DNA of 9,395 nucleotides from NCBI GenBank assembly GCA_021621525.1, contig JAJVUU010000067.1:1-9395 (forward strand), written 5' to 3'. Below, piece by piece: positions 1 through 6,672 of the stretch. This DNA comes from Caryophanales bacterium. GTDB taxonomy: Bacteria > Bacillota_I > Bacilli_A > RFN20 > CAG-288. The notes beneath the pieces are model-generated. The model saw only the letters and a list, made by a program, of their open reading frames with translations, was not told the DNA's origin and did not search any database. Each line of letters opens with the position of its first letter. Position 1 is the stretch's first letter. A program made the translations under genes and the position numbers.

Positions 1-145
1 ATTGTGGCATGAAAGCCGGTCTTTTTCCATGACGTCCGGTTATTTTACGCTTACATTACAGAATTATAGAGGATTCGGAATTAATAATATGGAATTCAAA
101 ATAGGATTGGTTTTCATATCAAGTGCAACACCTTTTGATGAAAAC
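1..145. other. Left edge, no gene recognised
   Basis: This short AT-rich stretch lies downstream of the stop codon of the minus-strand permease fragment. It has short open frames on the plus strand, the longest running to base 190, but none has a ribosome binding site at useful spacing or a recognisable product. I see no convincing terminator for the permease fragment here. Confidence 0.4.
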
Positions 146-829
146 TCAGTCTTTATGCCTCAAAATAGTGCTGACTTTGTTCTTTCTTAGGATATAAAGA
201 TAACCTAATTCAAACAATGCTGCAAGGAGAATGACTGCTATTAATCCGAAAGCGAAGTCTTTCGGTATGAAATAGAGGAAGTAGAACAAAGGTTGAGAAT
301 ATTGGGAATTCGTTGTGCTATAGATCGCTTTTGTAAGCAGTCTGTTGATGACAGCGTTGAATATTTGGCTGAAAAGAAGATAAAGAATTGCAGTTGCGGC
401 CAAGAACAATAATAGGCGGATGAAGAAATAGACGGAAAGACTGTTTCCTTTGTACCCGATTGCTTTCAGTACACCGATTTTATATCTATTATCCATGATA
501 AGGAAGATAGAATAAGAACCGATTGCAATGACTGTTGCTATTAGGGAAAATTTCGCACAGAATGCAAACAAGGAAGATAAGGAGTTGAGGTAATAAGCTG
601 CATTCATATTGGTTTCTGTCTGAAGTGTCTTTTCATAGAAATCGTTTTTCCGCATCACTGAATATAGTGGGAAGATATAAGAAAACAGGACTTTTCTTTG
701 GTACTTCTGGATCTGGTCAGCTGTCGTTTGAAAATTATGAATATGAGGATAAAGTAAAGGAACTCGAGGGAAAAGATGAATATAACCGAAAAGAATTTGA
801 CAAGAACGAATTAAGTTATGATTTGTCAA
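146..829 (-). pseudogene. C-terminal fragment of an FtsX-type ABC transporter permease
   Basis: The last ~145 residues look like the C-terminal half of an FtsX/MacB-type permease, the membrane subunit of ABC systems that export or sense peptides and lipoproteins rather than import small solutes. Seen in the sequence: a hydrophobic helix at residues ~95-112, followed by the family's cytoplasmic loop (IMDNRYKIGVLKAIGYKG, 111-128, matching the usual xxxRxxEIGxLRAIG pattern), a second helix at ~133-153, a polar stretch, and a last helix at ~190-208 ending in a basic tail (YILRKNKVSTILRHKD). Residues 1 to ~75 carry no family features and may be out-of-context sequence. Full-length members have a further N-terminal helix and a large extracellular domain, both absent here, and no ATPase partner is nearby. 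I therefore read this as a truncated remnant. It could also be a real gene broken by a frameshift or rearrangement near 600-660. The family call is fairly firm, the start is not. Confidence 0.5.
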
Positions 830-1045
830 AATCTAAACTAGAAAATTATCTTCTTAATATAAATCATCCTGTTGGTGGGTCCGTATTATTGTTGATGATG
901 AAATTTTTGAAAATTAATGCACCGTTTAGGATGAAAAGGATTAAGCAATTAGTGCTTTTTGAATTTCAAGAAAATTCCATTTTTCAACACATTGTTCAAC
1001 ATCCCCTTTTTGACAATTATTCTCTAATCTTAAAAAGCAAAATAA
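600..1045. other. Ambiguous AT-rich junction, probable decayed coding sequence
   Basis: Both strands are open over part of this stretch and neither reading is convincing. The plus-strand frame from 625 to 1125 has a Lys/Glu/Asp-rich section (residues ~40-80, including KVKELEGKDEYNRKEFDKNE) that resembles real protein, then turns into low-quality hydrophobic sequence. The minus strand carries the unexplained N-terminal part of the permease ORF. No ribosome binding site supports either start. The most economical reading is a recombination or deletion junction between the permease remnant and the truncated gene to the right. Confidence 0.3.
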
Positions 1046-2014
1046 TTGTTATTACCTGGTTCTTCATTAGTGACGATGAAGAATTCGACCTTAGTATTCA
1101 ATCCTGGAGAAGAAGTGGATTATAAGGATGTTTCAATTAAAGTTAAATTAGACTTGGGTCCAATAGTTAATGTTAATGTTGAAGTTTATATTAAAGGCGA
1201 AAAGACAAGAAATAGAGGAAGCCTGATGGCTTATGATCGGTCATTCTATAGCTATGATTATGATAACCTTAATCATCATGGACATGGTTTGAATGCTGAA
1301 TCGGCCTATTGGAAGTTTACAAAGTCCTCCAATCATATGATCATGGGCAATGTGACGATAGAGAACATGCCAGATAATTCATATAAATATTTGATTTCAG
1401 GACCGATATCGATCTCTAAGCAAGCAATCAATAAGCTGGTCACTTCTTCTTATGTTCAAACGTATGATGTGAAAGGTTCGCAGGCGGGTAGTTGGTGGTT
1501 CAGTAGTTCTCATAGCACATACGTATCCAGTGTTAATATGATTACCTCTTTCAATGCTCTCCCTTTGATTTCGAACGGCAAAGCATATATCAAAGACAAC
1601 AATTTGAATATCAAAGGTGTCCTCGATGATGATACTCACTTGCTTACTGCTGGAGACCAGACGTATTTCTTATGGACACCTAATGATTATTTGATTGGCG
1701 GCAGTGATCCGGAAAATCAAAATGCGCTGACCGACTATACTGTGATTCCTACGCTTGTCAATTCTGTGATTGCCAATCAAATAATCAAAACGAATGATAA
1801 ATACTATATTTTCTACAAAGGTGTATTTGTTCCCGTTTTGGATAGTATTGCTTCAGGTACGACTTATACTTCTGTTAATGCCAGTCTTAGAAAGTTTTGC
1901 TCGAATAATAATTCTCCGTTGGTTGCTGCTTCGCCCAAGTATGATTCAGTTGCAATGAATTATGATTCGACAAATAAGAGATGGGCATTTACTAACTTCA
2001 ATAAAGTAAGCTGA
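1046..2014 (+). CDS. Hypothetical beta-rich protein, probably missing its N-terminus
   Basis: I do not recognise this protein. It is 322 residues from a TTG at 1046, or 312 from the ATG at 1076. Neither start has a Shine-Dalgarno, and a TAA lies directly upstream of the TTG, so the true N-terminus was probably lost or sits in another frame. The sequence is rich in Ser, Thr, Asn, Asp and Tyr with alternating hydrophobic residues (for example IKVKLDLGPIVNVNVEVYIK, 31-50), typical of beta-sheet extracellular or surface proteins. It has a Trp pair at 150-151, a single Cys at 285 and no transmembrane helix. The body (residues 15-322) is long and even enough to look like genuine coding sequence. 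Codon use is AT-rich (AAT, GAT, TAT), unlike the nucleoside operon to the right, which favours C-ending codons. A secreted or cell-surface protein that has lost its signal peptide is the best guess, with no functional claim. Confidence 0.5.
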   Translation: MLLPGSSLVTMKNSTLVFNPGEEVDYKDVSIKVKLDLGPIVNVNVEVYIKGEKTRNRGSLMAYDRSFYSYDYDNLNHHGHGLNAESAYWKFTKSSNHMIMGNVTIENMPDNSYKYLISGPISISKQAINKLVTSSYVQTYDVKGSQAGSWWFSSSHSTYVSSVNMITSFNALPLISNGKAYIKDNNLNIKGVLDDDTHLLTAGDQTYFLWTPNDYLIGGSDPENQNALTDYTVIPTLVNSVIANQIIKTNDKYYIFYKGVFVPVLDSIASGTTYTSVNASLRKFCSNNNSPLVAASPKYDSVAMNYDSTNKRWAFTNFNKVS

Positions 2015-2399
2015 TAATCGCGACTAACAACATTTTCGGTAATATTTTTTGAATTGTTAATAATAATGAAGACAATAGTTGAGGATGCTTTAGTTATCAA
2101 ACGAGTTCAGTGATTGACTTGTTTTTTCATGGTGTCGACGAATATACTTTGTATTAAAAGAGAACTCAATGATGCTCTAGATACTATTGAATTTCGTATT
2201 TTTTCCTTTTTGAATTTTTTCGAATAATGGAGAATAGTGTAATCACTAACAATTCTATCGACTGTGTGCCGTTCAAGGCGGAATTACCATCGAATTGTAT
2301 TTTTCATGTGATGCAGAATTAGGTTAAGAAGCGCTTTCATAAAAAAGTTGTGGTTTTTTCTTCTCTTACCAAGTATCATTTTCGTGTAGTTGAAGCGAC
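2015..2399. other. AT-rich spacer upstream of the riboswitch
   Basis: No gene is recognised in these 385 bases. A 31-codon frame at 2227-2322 has no ribosome binding site. One promoter-like pair occurs at TTGTTT (2119-2124) and TATACT (2143-2148), 18 bp apart, which would give a long leader if used. I see no strong terminator for the preceding gene. Confidence 0.4.
2351..2379 (+). promoter_or_regulatory. Weak candidate promoter for the nucleoside operon
   Basis: TATCAT at 2374-2379 matches five of six bases of a sigma-A -10 box and would start transcription around 2386, about 15 bases before the aptamer, as is usual for purine riboswitches. The -35 region at 17 bp spacing (TGGTTT, 2351-2356) is poor, so the call is tentative. 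The TATAAT at 2406-2411 belongs to the aptamer core and is not taken as a promoter. Confidence 0.3.
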
Positions 2400-2468
2400 T
2401 ATTCGTATAATTACCCAGATTGGTGGGAAGTCTCTACGCTGTGGCCCGTAAAGCCAGCACTACGAATG
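2400..2468 (+). ncRNA. Purine riboswitch aptamer, guanine class
   Basis: The three-way junction of the purine riboswitch can be drawn in full. P1 is ATTCGTA (2401-2407) with TACGAAT (2461-2467), a perfect 7-bp stem that can extend by a T-G wobble. P2 is CCCA (2414-2417) with TGGG (2424-2427), closing loop L2 GATTGG (2418-2423). J2/3 reads TCTCTAC (2431-2437). P3 pairs GCT and GGC (2438-2445, GT bulged) with GCCAGC (2453-2458) and carries L3 CCGTAAA (2446-2452), identical to L3 of the Bacillus subtilis xpt aptamer. The GG of L2 can kiss the CC of L3. Ligand contacts by xpt numbering are U22 = T2408, U47 = T2431, U51 = T2435 and C74 = C2460. C74 indicates guanine or hypoxanthine rather than adenine. 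Small departures from xpt are an L2 one base shorter, C at position 48, a short P2 and the P3 bulge. It lies upstream of a nucleoside importer, which fits. Confidence 0.88.
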
Positions 2469-2512
2469 AATCTTAACTTCACCTTTTTTATTTCAAAATA
2501 AGATTTATTTTT
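2469..2512 (+). terminator. Weak AU-rich hairpin with T-tract after the aptamer
   Basis: AATCTTA (2469-2475) and TAAGATT (2499-2505) form a 7-bp inverted repeat followed by TATTTTT (2506-2512). A second small hairpin (TTATT/AATAA, 2488-2501) sits inside. The stem has a single G-C pair and a long loop, so it would be a poor terminator alone. It may be a leftover or accessory part of the expression platform. The stronger control element is the hairpin at 2530-2580. Confidence 0.3.
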
Positions 2513-2529
2513 AGTCATCGTATTGAACG

Positions 2530-2580
2530 ATCTCCTTTCAGGGTAGTGAAGGTTCTTCACTACAAACCTTTAAAGGAGAT
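2530..2580 (+). promoter_or_regulatory. Shine-Dalgarno-sequestering hairpin (riboswitch expression platform)
   Basis: ATCTCCTTT (2530-2538) pairs perfectly over 9 bp with AAAGGAGAT (2572-2580), which contains the Shine-Dalgarno AAAGGAG of the lipoprotein gene. Inside lie AGG/CCT (2540-2542 with 2567-2569) and an 8-bp stem GTAGTGAA/TTCACTAC (2543-2550 with 2556-2563) with loop GGTTC, about 20 bp in all. When folded it hides the ribosome binding site. The left arm has competitors upstream: GTAGTG (2543-2548) is complementary to CACTAC (2458-2463), which forms J3/1 and the start of the P1 3' strand of the aptamer, and GTGAAG (2546-2551) is complementary to CTTCAC (2477-2482). The inferred logic is that ligand locks the aptamer, frees the left arm, lets the hairpin form and stops translation. 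The pairing is seen directly, the switching is inference. Confidence 0.75.
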
Positions 2581-2589
2581 TTTTTAAAA

Positions 2590-3846
2590 ATGAAAAAAGG
2601 TCTTAAGTGCTTAGCCGTTTCTGGTTTGATGCTTGTTGCCTTAGCCTCCTGCTCCGGCAATACTTCCTCTGACAAAGAATCTGATAAAGAATCTGGCAAT
2701 GGTACCTCGATGAAGGCCGGTCTTGTTGCTCTCCACACCTCCGACTCCACTTATGACAAGAACTTCATCGATGCTTTCAACGCTGCCTGCGAGGCCGAAG
2801 GCGTCACCCCGGTCATCAAGACCAATATTCCAGAAACCACTGCCGCTTATGACGCTGCCGCCGAATTGGCTGATGCCGGCTGCAAATTCGTCTTTGCAGA
2901 CTCCTTTGGCCATGAGGCTCATATCCTGAAGGCTGCCAGGGAATTCAGCAATGTCCAGTTCTCCCATGCCACTGGTACTACAGCCCATTATTCCAATGTC
3001 TCCAACTTCCACAACGCCTTTGCTTCCATCTATGAAGGAAGATACCTTGCCGGTGTTGCTGCCGGTCTCAAGCTCAAGGCTATGATCGATGCTTCTGCCA
3101 GCACTCCGCACAAGATCGGTTATGTCGGCGCCTATACCTATGCCGAAGTCATCTCCGGTTATACTTCCTTCTATCTCGGTGTCAAGTCCATCGTCAGCGA
3201 TGTCACCATGGATGTCCAGTTCACTGGTTCCTGGTATGATGAGGCTGCCGAAAAGACGGCTGCCGAGACCCTGATCAAAACTCAGAAGTGTGCTCTTATT
3301 TCCCAGCACGCCGACTCCTGGGGTGCTCCGACTGCCTGTGAGACTGCCGGTGTTCCGAATGTTTCCTACAATGGTTCCACCGAAAGCAGATGCCCGAATA
3401 CCTATGTTGTCTCTTCCAGAGTCAACTGGGAACCTTACTTCAGATATGCTCTCCAGCAGGTCAAGGCTGGCAAGGCCATCGATTCTGACTGGACCGGCGA
3501 ACTCGGAAATAACATCTGGGATTCTGCTACCACCTCTGCCGATGGTTCCGTCGCCCTTGCTACTCTTGGTACCAGGGCCGCTACTTCCGGTGCCAAGACC
3601 ACTCTTGAAAGTGTTGCCAAGAATATCAAGGATGGTTCCTTGAAGGTCTTCGATACTTCCAAGTTCACTGTCAACAACGCTCCTCTTACCACCTACAAGG
3701 TTGACATGAATGGTGACAACACTGCCGAGCAGGAAGCCATCGTCACTGAAAATGGTGTTTCCTACTTTGCTGAAAGCAAGTTCCGTTCTGCTCCTTACTT
3801 TGATGTCAAGATCGACGGCATCACCCTGCTTAACAGCAAGTTCTAA
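2590..3846 (+). CDS. bmpA: BMP/PnrA-family purine nucleoside-binding lipoprotein
   Basis: Substrate-binding lipoprotein of a nucleoside ABC importer, anchored to the outer face of the membrane. The 418-residue product starts with a type II signal peptide: basic n-region MKKGLK, hydrophobic core 8-19 and lipobox LASC with the lipidated Cys at 21. A Ser/Asp/Lys/Glu-rich linker (22-40, containing SDKES twice) leads to the BMP domain from about residue 42. Family hallmarks are FVFADSFGHE (100-109), NFHNAFASIYEGRYLAGVAAGLKL (139-162), KIGYVGAYTYAEVISGY (175-191), SWYDEAAEKTAAETLI (214-229), ISQHADSWGAPTA (237-249) and the NW pair at 279-280. Length is normal for the family. The ATG is set by AAAGGAG 11 bases upstream, the same Shine-Dalgarno that the leader hairpin masks, so translation is probably under guanine control. 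Homologues (PnrA/TmpC of Treponema pallidum, BmpA of Lactococcus) bind purine or broad nucleosides. The exact ligand here is inferred from family, neighbours and the riboswitch. Confidence 0.93.
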   Translation: MKKGLKCLAVSGLMLVALASCSGNTSSDKESDKESGNGTSMKAGLVALHTSDSTYDKNFIDAFNAACEAEGVTPVIKTNIPETTAAYDAAAELADAGCKFVFADSFGHEAHILKAAREFSNVQFSHATGTTAHYSNVSNFHNAFASIYEGRYLAGVAAGLKLKAMIDASASTPHKIGYVGAYTYAEVISGYTSFYLGVKSIVSDVTMDVQFTGSWYDEAAEKTAAETLIKTQKCALISQHADSWGAPTACETAGVPNVSYNGSTESRCPNTYVVSSRVNWEPYFRYALQQVKAGKAIDSDWTGELGNNIWDSATTSADGSVALATLGTRAATSGAKTTLESVAKNIKDGSLKVFDTSKFTVNNAPLTTYKVDMNGDNTAEQEAIVTENGVSYFAESKFRSAPYFDVKIDGITLLNSKF

Positions 3847-3864
3847 AAAATCAGTCGTTTTTCA

Positions 3865-3900
3865 GAGAAACCAGGGGGGAGTAATCCCTCTTGGTTTTTC
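3865..3900 (+). terminator. Intercistronic GUAA-capped hairpin, likely leaky terminator or mRNA stabiliser
   Basis: GAGAAACCAGGGGGGA (3865-3880) pairs with TCCCTCTTGGTTTTTC (3885-3900) over 16 bp, counting G-U wobbles, around the loop GTAA (3881-3884), a GNRA tetraloop. The 3' side ends in a run of five T that lies within the stem. It sits 19 bases after the lipoprotein stop and ends before the Shine-Dalgarno of the ATPase gene (AGGAG, 3909-3913). With so little T-tract outside the stem, termination should be partial. Such elements commonly give binding-protein genes more product than the transporter genes behind them. Confidence 0.7.
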
Positions 3901-3919
3901 CGGTTTATAGGAGAATGAT

Positions 3920-5515
3920 ATGGAACAAACCATGCAAGAAATGATTCGCTTCGAAAACATCGGCAAGGTCTTCGGCCCTGTCGTTGCCAACAAAGACGTC
4001 AACATGAGTGTCTATCGCGGCGAGATTCTCTCCCTTCTGGGCGAGAACGGAAGCGGAAAGACCACTTTGATGAATATGCTTTCCGGCATCTATTTTCCGG
4101 ATTATGGAACCATCTATGTCGATGGCAAACCGGCCGTCATCCGTTCCCCGAAGGATGCCTATAAATATAAAATCGGCATGGTTCATCAGCATTTCAAGCT
4201 GATCGATGTCTTCACAGCCCTGGAGAATGTCATTCTCGGAATCAAACCGGAACAGAATGTCTTCCAGAGGATGTTTATGAAAAAAGAAGAGAAGGCAGTC
4301 AACAAGGCTTCCAAGAAGTATGCCAGGAAGGCTGTCAAGGAAATCTGTGACAGATATGGTTTCAAGCTGGATCTTGACAAGAAGGTCTATGACATGGCTG
4401 TTTCCGAGAAGCAGACCCTTGAGATCATCAAGGTTCTTTACCGTGGTGCTGATGTCCTTGTTTTGGATGAGCCTACGGCAGTCCTGACTCCGGTGGAGAC
4501 TGAACACCTTTTCTCCGTCATGAGAAATATGAAGAAGGACGGAAAGTCCATCATCATCATCACGCATAAGCTGAATGAGGTCATGGAAATCTCTGATAGG
4601 GTTGCCGTCCTAAGAAAAGGTGAATGCATTGGTTCCGTCGATACTGCAAAGACTGATGAGAACCAGCTTACCGAGATGATGGTTGGCAAGAAGGTGGAAC
4701 TGAACATCGAACGTTCCGATGTCGTCAATCCGAAGGATAGGTTGATCGTCGAGAACCTCAACTGCAGGAATGAAGAGGGTGTCCAGGTCCTTCATGACGT
4801 TTCCTTTACGGCAAGAAGCGGCGAAATCCTTGGCATTGCCGGTATTTCCGGATCCGGTCAGAAGGAAATTCTGGAATCCATTGCCGGACTTGTCAAGGAC
4901 GATAACGGAACCATCACTTATATCAACCCCAAGAATGATGAAGTCGTCAATCTGAGAGACAGGACGCCGGCCCAGATCCGTGAACTCGGTGTCCGGCTTT
5001 CCTTCGTTCCGGAAGACCGACTTGGCATGGGTTTGGTCGGAAACATGGACCTTGTCGACAATATGATGCTTCGATCCTATAGAAAAGGAAAGAACCATTT
5101 CTTCGTCAACCGCGAGAAGCCGAAGGCTCTTGCCGACGATATTGTCCGTGAGCTTGAAGTCAGTACGCCGAGTGTCTATACCTCCGTCAGGAAGCTCTCC
5201 GGCGGAAATGTCCAAAAGGTTCTTGTCGGAAGAGAGATTGCCGCTTCTCCGAAGGTCCTCATGGTCGCTTATCCTGTCAGAGGCTTGGATATCAATTCTT
5301 CCTATACAATCTACAATCTTCTCAATGAACAGAAAAAGAAGGGTGTATCAGTCATCTATGTCGGTGAAGACCTCGATGTATTGATTGCTCTGTGTGACAG
5401 AATCGTCGTACTAGGAAGCGGTAAGGTCACAGGCGTCGTCGATGCCAGAAAGACAACCAAGGCCGAAATCGGCATGTTGATGACCAAGGAAACGGAGGAA
5501 AGAAAGAATGACTGA
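3920..5515 (+). CDS. nupA: Nucleoside ABC importer ATPase with two nucleotide-binding domains
   Basis: Cytoplasmic ATPase that powers nucleoside import with the two permeases that follow. It is 531 residues, slightly longer than the usual ~510. NBD1 has Walker A GENGSGKTT (41-49), Q-loop Q90 in MVHQHF, a degenerate signature (MAVSEKQ, 159-165), Walker B VLVLDEPT (179-186) with catalytic E184, and H-loop H216. NBD2 is the degenerate half typical of the sugar/nucleoside subfamily: Walker A reads GISGSGQKE (308-316) without the Lys at its normal place, the signature LSGGN (426-430) is intact, and Walker B reads VLMVAYPVRGLD (446-457) where relatives usually have AAQPTRGLD. ATP hydrolysis is therefore expected at one composite site. 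A basic Lys-rich segment at 116-140 explains much of the extra length. The start has AGGAG six bases upstream. The 3' end overlaps the next gene by 8 bases, pointing to translational coupling. Confidence 0.93.
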   Translation: MEQTMQEMIRFENIGKVFGPVVANKDVNMSVYRGEILSLLGENGSGKTTLMNMLSGIYFPDYGTIYVDGKPAVIRSPKDAYKYKIGMVHQHFKLIDVFTALENVILGIKPEQNVFQRMFMKKEEKAVNKASKKYARKAVKEICDRYGFKLDLDKKVYDMAVSEKQTLEIIKVLYRGADVLVLDEPTAVLTPVETEHLFSVMRNMKKDGKSIIIITHKLNEVMEISDRVAVLRKGECIGSVDTAKTDENQLTEMMVGKKVELNIERSDVVNPKDRLIVENLNCRNEEGVQVLHDVSFTARSGEILGIAGISGSGQKEILESIAGLVKDDNGTITYINPKNDEVVNLRDRTPAQIRELGVRLSFVPEDRLGMGLVGNMDLVDNMMLRSYRKGKNHFFVNREKPKALADDIVRELEVSTPSVYTSVRKLSGGNVQKVLVGREIAASPKVLMVAYPVRGLDINSSYTIYNLLNEQKKKGVSVIYVGEDLDVLIALCDRIVVLGSGKVTGVVDARKTTKAEIGMLMTKETEERKND

Positions 5516-6671
5516 AAAACAGCATCAGAAGAAACAGCCGCTCTTCCATCTGACCAAGAGGACAAACCTTGTATGGTGGCAGAAATGGCTCATCCGTGGC
5601 GGAGCCATCATCCTTGGATTCCTTGCTTCCATCCTGATTCTCTTTATTTTTGCCAAGGCCAATCCCGGTGTCGTCATCACGGAACTTTTCAAAGGTGTCT
5701 TTGGAACAAAAAGAAGGATTCTCAATTCCGTGCGTGACTTCTCCTTGCTTCTTTGCGTCGGTCTTGCCTTGATTCCGGCTTTCAAGATGAAGTTCTGGAA
5801 CCTAGGAGGCAACGGGCAGATATTGATCAGTGCCTTGATGTGCATCGTATGTATGTTCTTTTTAGGCAACGCCGGACTTCCGGATTATGCCATCATTCTC
5901 ATCATGATTCCTGTCAGCATCCTCTCAGGTGCCATCTGGGCTCTCATCCCAGGTATCTTCAAAGCCTTCTTCAATACGAATGAGTCTCTGTTCACCCTGA
6001 TGATGAACTATATTGCAACAGGTCTTGTCGCTGTCTTCATCAGTGCTGTCGTCACGACGGGATCAGGTGTCCTCAATCCTCTTGACAAGGGAAACATTCC
6101 CGGGGATTCCTGGATGATCTCTCTTATCACGGCTATCGTCATGCTGGCTCTCATCTTCGTATATCTCCGCTTCAGCAAGCATGGCTATGAACTTGAGGTT
6201 GTTGGTGAATCCCAAAATACAGCCAGATACATCGGCATCAACGTCAAGAAGGTTGTTTTGAGAACTGTCTGTCTAAGCGGTGCATTATGCGGTGTCGTCG
6301 GCCTTCTTCTTGCAGGAAGCATCGACCATACCATCACAGCGGACACGGCCAAGAACATGGGATTCACGGCCATCATGGTTGCCTGGCTTGCCAAATTCAA
6401 TCCGTTTGTCATGATTGGTACATCCTTCCTTGTCACCTTCCTGAACCGAGGTATGGCTCAGGTCCAGACGGCCTGTAGTATCACCAATGATTCCATCACC
6501 AATATCGTCATCGGTCTTATCTACTTCTTCATCATCGCTGCCGAATTCTTTGTTTCCTATCAGGTTGTATTTTCAAAGAACAAGGAAAAACATATGAAGA
6601 AGATTGCCAGTCAGATGAAGAAGACGCTTGTTGCTGGACTGGATGTCTCTTCTCAAGGGGAGGGAAAGTAA
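5508..6671 (+). CDS. nupB: Nucleoside ABC importer permease, BPD_transp_2 family, subunit 1
   Basis: First of two membrane subunits that form the nucleoside channel, 387 residues. A basic cytoplasmic N-terminus (1-30) precedes a helix at ~31-49. Further hydrophobic spans lie at about 78-92, 103-120, 127-150, 163-182, 203-220, 250-270, 285-312 and 331-350. Family motifs are FWNLGGNGQILISAL (96-110, the counterpart of the usual FNIGAEGQ), FNTNESLFTLMMNYIATG (155-172) and the cytoplasmic coupling loop SKHGYELEVVGESQNTARYIGIN (223-245). The ATG overlaps the end of the ATPase gene by 8 bases and has GGAGG nine bases upstream. The C-terminus carries a basic tail (SKNKEKHMKKIASQMKK, 356-372). Helix limits are estimates by eye. 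Confidence 0.92.
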   Translation: MTEKQHQKKQPLFHLTKRTNLVWWQKWLIRGGAIILGFLASILILFIFAKANPGVVITELFKGVFGTKRRILNSVRDFSLLLCVGLALIPAFKMKFWNLGGNGQILISALMCIVCMFFLGNAGLPDYAIILIMIPVSILSGAIWALIPGIFKAFFNTNESLFTLMMNYIATGLVAVFISAVVTTGSGVLNPLDKGNIPGDSWMISLITAIVMLALIFVYLRFSKHGYELEVVGESQNTARYIGINVKKVVLRTVCLSGALCGVVGLLLAGSIDHTITADTAKNMGFTAIMVAWLAKFNPFVMIGTSFLVTFLNRGMAQVQTACSITNDSITNIVIGLIYFFIIAAEFFVSYQVVFSKNKEKHMKKIASQMKKTLVAGLDVSSQGEGK

Positions 6672-6672
6672 A

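Noticed and set aside
625..1125. 166-codon plus-strand open frame
   Set aside because: No ribosome binding site, only the middle part looks protein-like, and it overlaps both neighbouring readings. It is described only as an ambiguous region.
2227..2322. 31-codon frame with an ATG start in the leader
   Set aside because: No Shine-Dalgarno, and too short to judge.
2406..2411. TATAAT read as a promoter -10 box
   Set aside because: These bases are the conserved P1-J1/2 segment of the aptamer. No -35 lies at proper spacing.
2546..2580. Resemblance to a preQ1-I riboswitch (GGTTC, then CTACA, then an A-rich stretch before the Shine-Dalgarno)
   Set aside because: The A-rich tail and the P2 partner sequence are missing, the 8-bp local hairpin explains the same bases better, and a purine aptamer is already present upstream.
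2641..3309. 222-codon minus-strand open frame inside the lipoprotein gene
   Set aside because: It is the complement of a well-supported BMP coding sequence. It has no start signals and a low-complexity Gly/Ser/Asp composition.
3905..4567. 220-codon minus-strand open frame over the ATPase gene
   Set aside because: It is a shadow of the ATPase, whose Walker, Q-loop and H-loop motifs are intact in the plus frame.
6628..6672. TTG-initiated N-terminal extension of the second permease
   Set aside because: It lies within the first permease gene, and the ATG at 6673 has a strong ribosome binding site.
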